A stretch of 64,000 bases of DNA from Aphanomyces cochlioides (Eukaryota > Oomycota > Saprolegniomycetes > Saprolegniales > Verrucalvaceae). Positions 42,778-53,531 of the stretch are shown in pieces; the first letter of the stretch is position 1; the number at the start of each line of letters is the position of its first letter. The position numbers and the translations under genes are program-made. The DNA lies in contig JAHQRK010000007.1 of NCBI GenBank assembly GCA_019828595.1, positions 2,604,001 through 2,668,000 on the forward strand, in the 5' to 3' direction. Below the pieces are notes generated by a model. It did no database searches, was not told where the DNA came from, and worked only from the letters and a program-made list of their open reading frames with translations.

Positions 42778-44821
42778 TTAGAGTTGATCGTCCTCCAAAT
42801 CGAGGGGATCAATTTCGTCGGCGTTCATGGAGTGGTGAGCTTTGCTGCAGAGCTCGTCGATGTGGTAATTGTTGGTGATGCTTTTGAGCATCGAGATGGC
42901 CGACAAGACGGGAGCCGGCAAAGTGAACTTCTCGAGATTGTCGCTGAAGTTTTCGATCAAAGCAAACAGCGACCAGTCCGTCAAGCAGTTGGTGTCAGGC
43001 AATCTTGTTGCTTCTTGGTTCAATAGAACAGTCAGTGCCTCCGAGTTTGTGTAGAGGTCTGGGGCCCGATTTGAGAGGAATAAGTCAATCGTAGCAAGTA
43101 CAAAGAGGATGCGCTTGATCTCTGGTATGTCCGTGGTCAATTCTTCCAAGATTTCTGACGGGTGAATCTTGTATTGAGCCATGAAGTTGACGTGATGTTT
43201 GTAGTTGTGAGGCTTGCCTTGAGCTTTTAACAAAGCCATCTTGCGCTCAATAGTCTTGGTTGCAACAAGTGACTGAAACAAACTGAGGTCTTCATCTTGT
43301 GCGTACATAGCATGTGCAACCAGCTGAGGGTCATCTCGCAAAATGCGTTGACATTCGGTGATACTGCCTTCGACTTTCTTATCTCGAATGATCTTCTTCG
43401 CCAATTCGAGGTGGGCTGCAGCAGACTTGTTAAGTCGTTGTTTCTTCGCTTTGCCTTTGGTCTTTTTCGGGCGTGGCGCACTTGAATCTTCCAATACAAT
43501 TCGAGGCACTGCAAAGTCTTCAAACGAGAGTTCCACGTCGTCTTCTTCGAGGATATGAAAACGGTTGGATGTCGGCAGGGGATCCAAACGTGGGGACGAA
43601 GGCAAAGTACGTTTTGGAGCTGGTCCAGACCGGTAGCCCGTTACCAATTGAAGGTCCAGCGAGTTCTTGGGCTGCTCACTTGGTGGAGCAAGAGCGGGCG
43701 ATTCGTTGGTAGACATTTCCACATTCTTGTTGTTTGTCTTGTCCATTGTTGTTAGGGGGATCGCTGTCACCAGACATATCGACATCAGAGCCATGAGAAG
43801 GAGCTGTTGGCTGTGGTTGTTCATCTTGACGATCTCCAGATGCCTCAGTTGAGTCGGCCTTGCCTTCCGCATTTGTTCCAGGGTCTTGATCATGGTCGTC
43901 TCCATCATGTTCAGGTTCTTTTTCTCCTGACGGAGGAGATTTTGCCGCTGCCTTGGCCGCTTTTGCCTTCGCTTTTTCAGCCTTGGCCTCTGCACGTCGT
44001 GAAACAATCGACGGAGGCAATGTCTTGTTCAGAGCAGCGATCTTGTGCTGAAACACGACGACAAAAGGCTGACCCGACGGATCCGTAATGGTGATTTCGC
44101 GTAGTGCGTCGCCGGATTTTGGCACCAACACTGCAGGAGGCGCAGGCGACTTGAAAATGACTCTCAAATGCGGCGACTTGATGTTCTGACCAGCAGTAGG
44201 GTTGAATGCTGCTATCACTGACTTGGTCAATGCAGCCATTTTCTTGACAATCGCCTTGGCCATCGAAGGGTGACTGACCTTGTTGAACGTAACGTAGTAG
44301 TTGTTGCCATAACGCGAGTACTTGGGAACCAGGAAGTCTTTGCCACCAAGTCGAAACGTTGTGCCTCCCATTTCCACGCACGTAGACAAGTTGTAACTTG
44401 AGATCACAATGGTCTGTGGGTTCTTCTTGTGGATCAAAATGTTCGGAAATTTGGAGCCCCATAACGAACCAGGATTTTCCTTGACAAATTGATCGCAGAT
44501 GACTTTTTCGGACCAGTCCTTGTAGCCTTCGCCCAACTTGACTGTGAGCTCGTACACTTGGGACTGGGGAGTGAGCAAAATGTTTTCAATGAAGGCGTCC
44601 ATGTCACCAGAGTCTTTGTAGAATGCGTCCGCCATGGCCTCGCATCGCGCAATATCGTCATCGGCAATAGCATGAGCACCAGTGTTGCGATGTTTCGCGC
44701 CTTTGGGAGCATTGCCTTGCTTGGAATCTTTCTTGGACGAAGCTGAATCCTTGCCGGGAGCCTTTTGCGTCCATGGATTGGCCTTTTCAGCGTTTTGTTG
44801 CTCTTGATCGCCTTGTATTTT
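42778..44821 (-). pseudogene. LINE ORF1, copy F, 5'-truncated and frameshifted
   Basis: Two bases are missing near 43,727 (CACATTCTTG versus CACATCTTCTTG), separating the N-terminal part from VEMSTNESPALAPP. The 5' side is lost at 44,821. Confidence 0.85.
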
Positions 44822-45254
44822 GATACTACATCCGTGGCTATCTGAAGATCTGGTCGATTGTCCGAGCCTGCGTGTATTATCAAATATGGCTCCAACGTGC
44901 CGATCGCACCTTTCGACCCGACCTCACAGCGAAGAGTCCGATGGAAGTTGCCATTCATGCTGCCTCTTTGATCAAGCTACATCTACAACAGCTCCTGGTT
45001 GATCTCCCTCTCAAGAAGGGATACACCAATGTATTCAATGTGCTCAAGCATCTATCTTCGGACCCCTGGTTACGTCAACACATCATTCCTGACAGCGTCG
45101 TTTCATGAGAGAGCTGACGGCTCACTCACTTCATCTCCTGTTCAATGACCACTTTGCCATATTCTGTTTTCCAAGTTCTATTTATACAGTACGAGGCAAA
45201 TTAGTAAGTCATTAGGGCCTTTGCTCAAAAATAAGGTTAATACAACTCATTTAA
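44822..45254 (+). mobile_element. LINE copy E, 3' part
   Basis: Resumes with the 16-bp duplication, then ORF2 codons from YLKIWP to the stop at 45,108, and the 3' UTR ending CTCATTTAA at 45,254. The next bases are CCACGTTTGG of copy G ORF1, the insertion target. AATTTGCCTCGTAC, reverse complemented, is at 45,189-45,202. Confidence 0.9.
44838..45108 (+). pseudogene. LINE ORF2 C-terminal fragment, copy E
   Basis: Encodes about the last 90 residues (RACVYYQIWLQRADRTFRPD ... LRQHIIPDSVVS). No catalytic motifs. Confidence 0.8.
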
Positions 45255-46070
45255 CCACGTTTGGATCCCCTGCCGACATCCAACCGTTTTCATATCCTCG
45301 AAGAAGACGACGTGGAACTCTCGTTTGAAGACTTTGCAGTGCCTCGAATTGTATTGGAAGATTCAAGTGCGCCACGCCCGAAAAAGACCAAAGGCAAAGC
45401 GAAGAAACAACGACTTAACAAGTCTGCTGCAGCCCACCTCGAATTGGCGAAGAAGATCATTCGAGATAAGAAAGTCGAAGGCAGTATCACCGAATGTCAA
45501 CGCATTTTGCGAGATGACCCTCAGCTGGTTGCACATGCTATGTACGCACAAGATGAAGACCTCAGTTTGTTTCAGTCACTTGTTGCAACCAAGACTATTG
45601 AGCGCAAGATGGCTTTGTTAAAAGCTCAAGGCAAGCCTCACAACTACAAACATCACGTCAACTTCATGGCTCAATACAAGATTCACCCGTCAGAAATCTT
45701 GGAAGAATTGACCACGGACATACCAGAGATCAAGCGCATCCTCTTTGCACTTGCTACGATTGACTTATTCCTCTCAAATCGGGCCCCAGACCTCTACACA
45801 AACTCGGAGGCACTGACTGTTCTATTGAACCAAGTAGCAACAAGATTGCCTGACACCAACTGCTTGACGGACTGGTCGCTGTTTGCTTTGATCGAAAACT
45901 TCAGCGACAATCTCGAGAAGTTCACTTTGCCGGCTCCCGTCTTGTCGGCCATCTCGATGCTCAAAAGCATCACCAACAATTACCACATCGACGAGCTCTG
46001 CAGCAAAGCTCACCACTCCATGAACGCCGACGAAATTGATCCCCTCGATTTGGAGGACGATCAACTCTAA
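45255..46070 (+). pseudogene. LINE ORF1 C-terminal part, copy G
   Basis: Open from the E junction to the TAA, about 271 codons (RLDPLPTSNRFHILEEDD ... DLEDDQL). The N-terminal three quarters are absent. Confidence 0.8.
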
Positions 46071-46148
46071 GGCTTCTATCCCCTGCTTCAATCCATTTCA
46101 ACCTCCCCTCTCACCCCTCCATTCTACTCATTTTCATCTGTACTCGTG

Positions 46149-48112
46149 ATGAGTGACAACAACTTCTCCGATGTCCCAACTGAACTCGTGGACTGGGACC
46201 CACAAATCATCTCCCTCAACACCAATGGCTTCTCCAACAGTCATCGGTACATCCTCGACAAACTATCAAGTGTTCACGACGTTTCCTTTATCCAAGAAAC
46301 CCGTTTCCGCACGCCAAGTCTCCACGACCGTGTTGCGTTCCATTGGCAACGCATCACAAACCACGAAGGCTCTTTGTTCTTTGAAGAGCCTATTTACCCT
46401 GAAGTATCCACGTCGCCAGCCACTGGAGGTCTGGCTACGTTGATACATCCTCACTCTCCTTTGAAGAACGCCACTCAAGTCCCTCATGACAACCCAGTGC
46501 TTCGTGGTCGTTATCTACAAGTGCGATGTACTCTGGGTCCACTGACAGTCGTTCTCCACAATATCTATGCGCCGGCAGCCTTCCAAGAACGAGCAAGTTA
46601 CTTCGAAGAATTGCCACGCGACTTTCCTCCACATGCGCTCCACATTGTTGGAGGAGATTTCAACTGCACTCTCAACAAAGATTTGGATTCGTTGAGACCC
46701 AGTACCTCCACCATGGCCGGCACCCTTCAACTGGAACAATGGATGCACAGTTTGTCTCTGGTGGATCTGTTTCGCCGTCAAAACCCCGTGGCAAGAACCT
46801 TCACAAGTCCCACACTCACCAACCGACTCGACTACATCTTTTGTTCGTCCACCTTGGCGGGTCTTCGTCATTGGAAGGCGACGCACATGCCACACGTTCC
46901 ACAGGCTGACCACGTGGCTTGTCGTATCATCACAAAGCGTCAAACATTGCGCCATGGCTCTGGATCATGGAAAGCTCCAACTTGGCTACTTCGTCTACCA
47001 CGAGCGGCCGAGATTGTTCATGGATGTCTGGATCGATTTTTGGACAAGTCTCCAACATTCCACAATATCTCCAAGGCCTACGACATGCTGGTCAATGATA
47101 TCCGCTCCCAACTCAAAGAATTCCATTCTCAACGATTGGAGAAACAACGTCTGCCGTTGAAGAAGTTAGCTGTCGAGATCGCTTCGCTTTTGCAAGTCCC
47201 CAACATGCGTCAAGATTCAGTGCTGGTGGATCGAGTGCGAGACCTTCAAAAGCAAATTCACGAGCTGCAAGATCGAGACAAGCAGTTTCGTCAAGACCAG
47301 GGGTTCCAACTTCACTTGTACAAAGCAGAGCGCTCGTCCAAGTTCCACTTCATGTCCCCTGTCCCTACCCCCTTGAAGAAGACAGTCTTCAAAGAGTTGG
47401 TGGATGTCAATGGAAATGTTGTCTCCAATCAACAAGGCATGTCTGACGTCCTGGTCGACTACTACAAGGACTTGTTTGCAGCTCCCGAGGTGCAGCGATC
47501 TGGAGACGAAGTGTCGTCATTTCTGACCCCATTGACTCGACACAAGCAACTGCCAGAGCAAGCCCAGAAAGAGCTGTCGGCTCCCTTGCGCGCCAACGAG
47601 TTCTATCATGCTATTCGACACAGCAGTTCGAACTCAGCGCCAGGTCCCAACGCTCTGCCATTCGAAGTCCTCAAACTTGCACCTCACAAGTGGTCGTTGG
47701 TATTGGAGCTGCTATTCACACACCAGCTCCATTCTCACCCTCGCTTGACTCCCATGCAACTTGTCAGTACGCTGGTGTTGCTGCACAAGAAAGGCCCCAA
47801 GTCACAAGCCAAGAACTATCGGCCCATTAGCCTACTCAACACGGATGTGAAAATCCTGACGAGTATTCTGGCTTATCGACTCCAGCGCCACATTCGACAC
47901 ATCATCCACCCGGACCAGCAAGGCTTTATCCGTCGAAGCAATATCCAAACCAATATTGCACGACTGGATGACATGCTGCACCACATCAAACTACACAGTC
48001 CGTCCTCGATGGTGGCACTGCTTGACTTTGAGAAAGCTTTTGATCGCGTGGACCACGCGTACTTGCTCCGCGTCCTCCGTCACTATGGCTTTCCCGAAAC
48101 CTTTGTTGACAT
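46149..48112 (+). pseudogene. LINE ORF2, copy G, 3'-truncated
   Basis: Open for 654 codons with complete endonuclease motifs and reverse-transcriptase blocks through LDFEKAFDRVDHAYLL. It is lost before GVLQGDP and FADD, then runs into antisense H sequence. The endonuclease could in principle still be made; the polymerase could not. Confidence 0.85.
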
Positions 48113-51100
48113 CCAGGCAGATACGAGTTGTGCCAAAGGGGAATATCCAAAGATGAGATGTGATTTGGACAGCCGTACGGAGTCCAGCGGGATTCAAACC
48201 AGCTACTCAATAAGGCTTTCCACATTGGAGTGATATTGGGATTCTTGTACAGTTGTCTGATGAATGCAGAAGAGCCATTTGCCAAGAGGAGATCTCGGGG
48301 GGAACCCCATGGATGAAAAGCCTTCTCGAGGAGAGTATAGCCCGGCGTAATCCAGGCGGACATGGCAGACTTGCGGGGTGGGGTGGTGATGGCTTGAATG
48401 CATCTGATCATGACAGAGCGGTTGTGTTGTTGCCATAAAGCAAGTGCATGGTGCAGGCCTAAGCCACCGGACTTCTTCGGCATGAATAGGATCTCCTTTT
48501 TGATCAAACGGAGGCCATGGACAGAGGAGGATGGGTTGATTTCTTCACCATGCATAAATTGAAGCATGGCCTTGTCGATCTTTTTGGCCAGGTCTTTGTC
48601 GGCAGGGACAAAAGCCAGTTGGTACCATAACACAGGCAGACATATGCTGTGCAGGATAGTGACTTTTCCGGTCATGGTTCGAGCCTTGTAGAGCCACAAA
48701 GACAAGCGAGCCACAAACTTCTCAAACACGTAATTGAAACGTGCCAATGGAGAAAGATTGGGCGCAACCAAGATACCAAGAGCCTTCACGGGACTGTCGG
48801 AAGTAACTTGTAGTGAGGCAAGGTTCCCATTCAACTGGCTGTAGGTCAGAATTTGGGTCTTGTCTACGTTGAGTCGGAAACCAGACTTGTCGCAAAAGGT
48901 TTGAACCAATGCAAGCTGCCGGTGGAGGCACGTCTCATTTGCCGCATAGAGTTGCGAGTCGTCGGCAAAGTAACTCCCAGTGTGGTAGCGATCCCCACAC
49001 TTGATGCCATAGTTGGAGTGTTGCCGTAGGAGTTGGCACATCGGTTCCAAAGCGATCACAAACAGAAGTGGCGACAGTGGATCACCTTGCAACACACCGC
49101 GTGAGATGTGAACTGGCTTGGACAAGAAGCCGTTCACCAAGATGCGAGACTTGCGGCCCGAGTACAGTACGCGAACCATGTCAACAAAGGTTTCGGGAAA
49201 GCCATAGTGACGGAGGACGCGGAGCAAGTACGCGTGGTCCACGCGATCAAAAGCTTTCTCAAAGTCAAGCAGTGCCACCATCGAGGACGGACTGTGTAGT
49301 TTGATGTGGTGCAGCATGTCATCCAGTCGTGCAATATTGGTTTGGATATTGCTTCGACGGATAAAGCCTTGCTGGTCCGGGTGGATGATGTGTCGAATGT
49401 GGCGCTGGAGTCGATAAGCCAGAATACTCGTCAGGATTTTCACATCCGTGTTGAGTAGGCTAATGGGCCGATAGTTCTTGGCTTGTGACTTGGGGCCTTT
49501 CTTGTGCAGCAACACCAGCGTACTGACAAGTTGCATGGGAGTCAAGCGAGGGTGAGAATAAAGCTGGTGTGTGAATAGCAGCTCCAATACCAACGACCAC
49601 TTGTGAGGTGCAAGTTTGAGGACTTCGAATGACAGAGCGTTGGGACCTGGCGCTGAGTTCGAACTGCTGTGTCGAATAGCATGATAGAACTCGTTGGCGC
49701 GCAAGGGAGCCGACAGCTCTTTCTGGGCTTGCTCTGGCAGTTGCTTGTGTCGAGTCAATGGGGTCAGAAATGACGACACTTCGTCTCCAGATCGCTGCAC
49801 CTCGGGAGCTGCAAACAAGTCCTTGTAGTAGTCGACCAGGACGTCAGACATGCCTTGTTGATTGGAGACAACATTTCCATTGACATCCACCAACTCTTTG
49901 AAGACTGTCTTCTTCAAGGGGGTAGGGACAGGGGACATGAAGTGGAACTTGGACGAGCGCTCTGCTTTGTACAAGTGAAGTTGGAACCCCTGGTCTTGAC
50001 GAAACTGCTTGTCTCGATCTTGCAGCTCGTGAATTTGCTTTTGAAGGTCTCGCACTCGATCCACCAGCACTGAATCTTGACGCATGTTGGGGACTTGCAA
50101 AAGCGAAGCGATCTCGACAGCTAACTTCTTCAACGGCAGACGTTGTTTCTCCAATCGTTGAGAATGGAATTCTTTGAGTTGGGAGCGGATATCATTGACC
50201 AGCATGTCGTAGGCCTTGGAGATATTGTGGAATGTTGGAGACTTGTCCAAAAATCGATCCAGACATCCATGAACAATCTCGGCCGCTCGTGGTAGACGAA
50301 GTAGCCAAGTTGGAGCTTTCCATGATCCAGAGCCATGGCGCAATGTTTGACGCTTTGTGATGATACGACAAGCCACGTGGTCAGCCTGTGGAACGTGTGG
50401 CATGTGCGTCGCCTTCCAATGACGAAGACCCGCCAAGGTGGACGAACAAAAGATGTAGTCGAGTCGGTTGGTGAGTGTGGGACTTGTGAAGGTTCTTGCC
50501 ACGGGGTTTTGACGGCGAAACAGATCCACCAGAGACAAACTGTGCATCCATTGTTCCAGTTGAAGGGTGCCGGCCATGGTGGAGGTACTGGGTCTCAACG
50601 AATCCAAATCTTTGTTGAGAGTGCAGTTGAAATCTCCAACAATGTGGAGCGCATGTGGAGGAAAGTCGCGTGGCAATTCTTCGAAGTAACTTGCTCGTTC
50701 TTGGAAGGCTGCCGGCGCATAGATATTGTGGAGAACGACTGTCAGTGGACCCAGAGTACATCGCACTTGTAGATAACGACCACGAAGCACTGGGTTGTCA
50801 TGAGGGACTTGAGTGGCGTTCTTCAAAGGAGAGTGAGGATGTATCAACGTAGCCAGACCTCCAGTGGCTGGCGACGTGGATACTTCAGGGTAAATAGGCT
50901 CTTCAAAGAACAAAGAGCCTTCGTGGTTTGTGATGCGTTGCCAATGGAACGCAACACGGTCGTGGAGACTTGGCGTGCGGAAACGGGTTTCTTGGATAAA
51001 GGAAACGTCGTGAACACTTGATAGTTTGTCGAGGATGTACCGATGACTGTTGGAGAAGCCATTGGTGTTGAGGGAGATGATTTGTGGGTCCCAGTCCACG

Positions 51101-51138
51101 AGTTCAGTTGGGACATCGGAGAAGTTGTTGTCACTCAT
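48112..51138 (-). pseudogene. LINE ORF2, copy H, C-terminally truncated
   Basis: About 1,009 open codons with complete endonuclease and reverse transcriptase (FADD present). The C-terminal 340 residues including the CCHC are missing. A three-base deletion removes one of the two Gly before Asp-Phe-Asn in the endonuclease. Confidence 0.85.
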
Positions 51139-51216
51139 CACGAGTACAGATGAAAATGAGTAGAATGGAGGGGTCAGAGGGGAGGTTGAAATGGATTGAA
51201 GCAGGGGATAGAAGCC

Positions 51217-53262
51217 TTAGAGTTGATCGTCCTCCAAATCGAGGGGATCAATTTCGTCGGCGTTCATGGAGTGGTGAGCTTTGCTGCAGAGCTCGTCGAT
51301 GTGGTAATTGTTGGTGATGCTTTTGAGCATCGAGATGGCCGACAAGACGGGAGCCGGCAAAGTGAACTTCTCGAGATTGTCGCTGAAGTTTTCGATCAAA
51401 GCAAACAGCGACCAGTCCGTCAAGCAGTTGGTGTCAGGCAATCTTGTTGCTACTTGGTTCAATAGAACAGTCAGTGCCTCCGAGTTTGTGTAGAGGTCTG
51501 GGGCCCGATTTGAGAGGAATAAGTCAATCGTAGCAAGTGCAAAGAGGATGCGCTTGATCTCTGGTATGTCCGTGGTCAATTCTTCCAAGATTTCTGACGG
51601 GTGAATCTTGTATTGAGCCATGAAGTTGACGTGATGTTTGTAGTTGTGAGGCTTGCCTTGAGCTTTTAACAAAGCCATCTTGCGCTCAATAGTCTTGGTT
51701 GCAACAAGTGACTGAAACAAACTGAGGTCTTCATCTTGTGCGTACATAGCATGTGCAACCAGCTGAGGATCATCTCGCAAAATGCGTTGACATTCGGTGA
51801 TACTGCCTTCGACTTTCTTGTCTCGAATGATCTTCTTCGCCAATTCGAGGTGGGCTGCAGCAGACTTGTTAAGTCGTTGTTTCTTCGCTTTGCCTTTGGT
51901 CTTTTTCGGGCGTGGCGCACTTGAATCTTCCAATACAATTCGAGGCACTGCAAAGTCTTCAAACGAGAGTTCCACGTCGTCTTCTTCGAGGATATGAAAA
52001 CGGTTGGATGTCGGCAGGGGATCCAAACGTGGGGACGAAGGCAAAGTACGTTTTGGAGCTGGTCCAGACCGGTAGCCCGTTACCAATTGAAGGTCCAGCG
52101 AGTTCTTGGGCTGCTCACTTGGTGGAGCAAGAGCGGGCGATTCGTTGGTAGACATTTCCACATCTTCTTGTTGTTTGTCTTGTCCATTGTTGTTAGGGGG
52201 ATCGCTGTCACCAGACATATCGACATCAGAGCCATGAGAAGGAGCTGTTGGCTGTGGTTGTTCATCTTGACCATCTTCAGATGCCTCAGTTGAGTCGGCC
52301 TTGCCTTCCGCATTTGTTCCAGGGTCTTGATCATGATCGTCTCCATCATGTTCAGGTTCTTTTTCTCCTGACGGAGGAGATTTTGCCGCTGCCTTGGCCG
52401 CTTTTGCCTTCGCTTTTTCAGCCTTGGCCTCTGCACGTCGTGAAACAATCGACGGAGGCAATGTCTTGTTCAGAGCAGCGATCTTGTGCTGAAACACGAC
52501 GACAAAAGGCTGACCCGACGGATCCGTAATGGTGATTTCGCGTAGTGCGTCGCCGGATTTTGGCACCAACACTGCTGGAGGCGCAGGCGACTTGAAAATG
52601 ACTCTCAAATGCGGCGACTTGATGTTCTGACCAGCAGTAGGGTTGAATGCTGCTATCACTGACTTGGTCAATGCAGCCATTTTCTTGACAATCGCCTTGG
52701 CCATCGAAGGGTGACTGACCTTGTTGAACGTAACGTAGTAGTTGTTGCCATAACGCGAGTACTTGGGAACCAGGAAGTCTTTGCCACCAAGTCGAAACGT
52801 TGTGCCTCCCATTTCCACGCACGTAGACAAGTTGTAACTTGAGATCACAATGGTCTGTGGGTTCTTCTTGTGGATCAAAATGTTCGGAAATTTGGAGCCC
52901 CATAACGAACCAGGATTTTCCTTGACAAATTGATCGCAGATGACTTTTTCGGACCAGTCCTTGTAGCCTTCGCCCAACTTGACTGTGAGCTCGTACACTT
53001 GGGACTGGGGAGTGAGCAAAATGTTTTCAATGAAGGCGTCCATGTCACCAGAGTCTTTGTAGAATGCGTCCGCCATGGCCTCGCATCGCGCAATATCGTC
53101 ATCGGCAATAGCATGAGCACCAGTGTTGCGATGTTTCGCGCCTTTGGGAGCATTGCCTTGCTTGGAATCTTTCTTGGACGAAGCTGAATCCTTGCCGGGA
53201 GCCTTTTGCGTCCATGGATTGGCCTTTTCAGCGTTTTGTTGCTCTTGATCGCCTTGTATTTT
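51217..53262 (-). pseudogene. LINE ORF1, copy H, 5'-truncated, otherwise open
   Basis: No frameshift seen from the truncation to the TAA. An internal ATG (53,076) would give a 619-residue protein, MADAFYKDSGDMDAF ... DDQL, i.e. ORF1 without its disordered N-terminus. Confidence 0.8.
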
Positions 53263-53385
53263 GATACTACATCCGTGGCTATCTGAAGATCTGGTCGACT
53301 GTCCGAGCCTGCGTGTATTATCAAATATGGCTCCAACGTGCCGATCGCACCTTTCGACCCGACCTCACAGCGAAGAGTCCGATGG
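53263..53385 (+). mobile_element. LINE fragment E', copy of the E/F junction
   Basis: Starts with GATACTACATCCGTGG and continues as ORF2 C-terminal sequence to AGAGTCCGATGG, where copy I is inserted. It matches 44,822-44,944 with few changes and has the same join to a minus-strand ORF1, showing that this junction was duplicated. Confidence 0.85.
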
Positions 53386-53531
53386 TTAAATGAGTTGTAT
53401 TAACCTTATTTTTGAGCAAAGGCCCTAATGACTTACTATTTTGCCTCGTACTGTATAAATAGAATTTGGAAAACAGAATATGGCAAAGTGGTCATTGAAC
53501 AGGAGATGAAGTGAGTGAGCCGTCAGCTCTC

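Larger units (their letters stand above)
38499..44821 (-). mobile_element. LINE copy F, 5'-truncated, intact ORF2, inside copy E
   Basis: The 3' end at 38,499 and 5' truncation at 44,821 are flanked by a 16-bp target-site duplication, GATACTACATCCGTGG (38,483-38,498 and 44,822-44,837). Truncation lies in ORF1 at DKIQGDQ. This is the clearest complete insertion in the window: 6,323 bp by target-primed reverse transcription. Confidence 0.95.
45255..48112 (+). mobile_element. LINE copy G, truncated at both ends
   Basis: Starts at the E insertion point inside ORF1 and stops at 48,112 inside the reverse transcriptase (FPETFVD), where minus-strand copy H begins with a one-base overlap. The sequence carries the NQVATRLP variant also seen in H and I. 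Confidence 0.85.
48112..53262 (-). mobile_element. LINE copy H, truncated at both ends
   Basis: Lacks the ORF2 C-terminus and 3' UTR (cut at 48,112 within NSYLPG). Its 5' truncation (GTATTTTG followed by ATACTACATCC) is the same breakpoint as that of F. Internal variants (one Gly fewer in IVGDFN, EASEDG, NQVATRLP) are those of copy I rather than F. Confidence 0.85.

Noticed and set aside
47986..48197. Minus-strand frame running from H into the antisense of G
   Set aside because: Read-through of the G/H junction into antisense sequence; it is not a gene.
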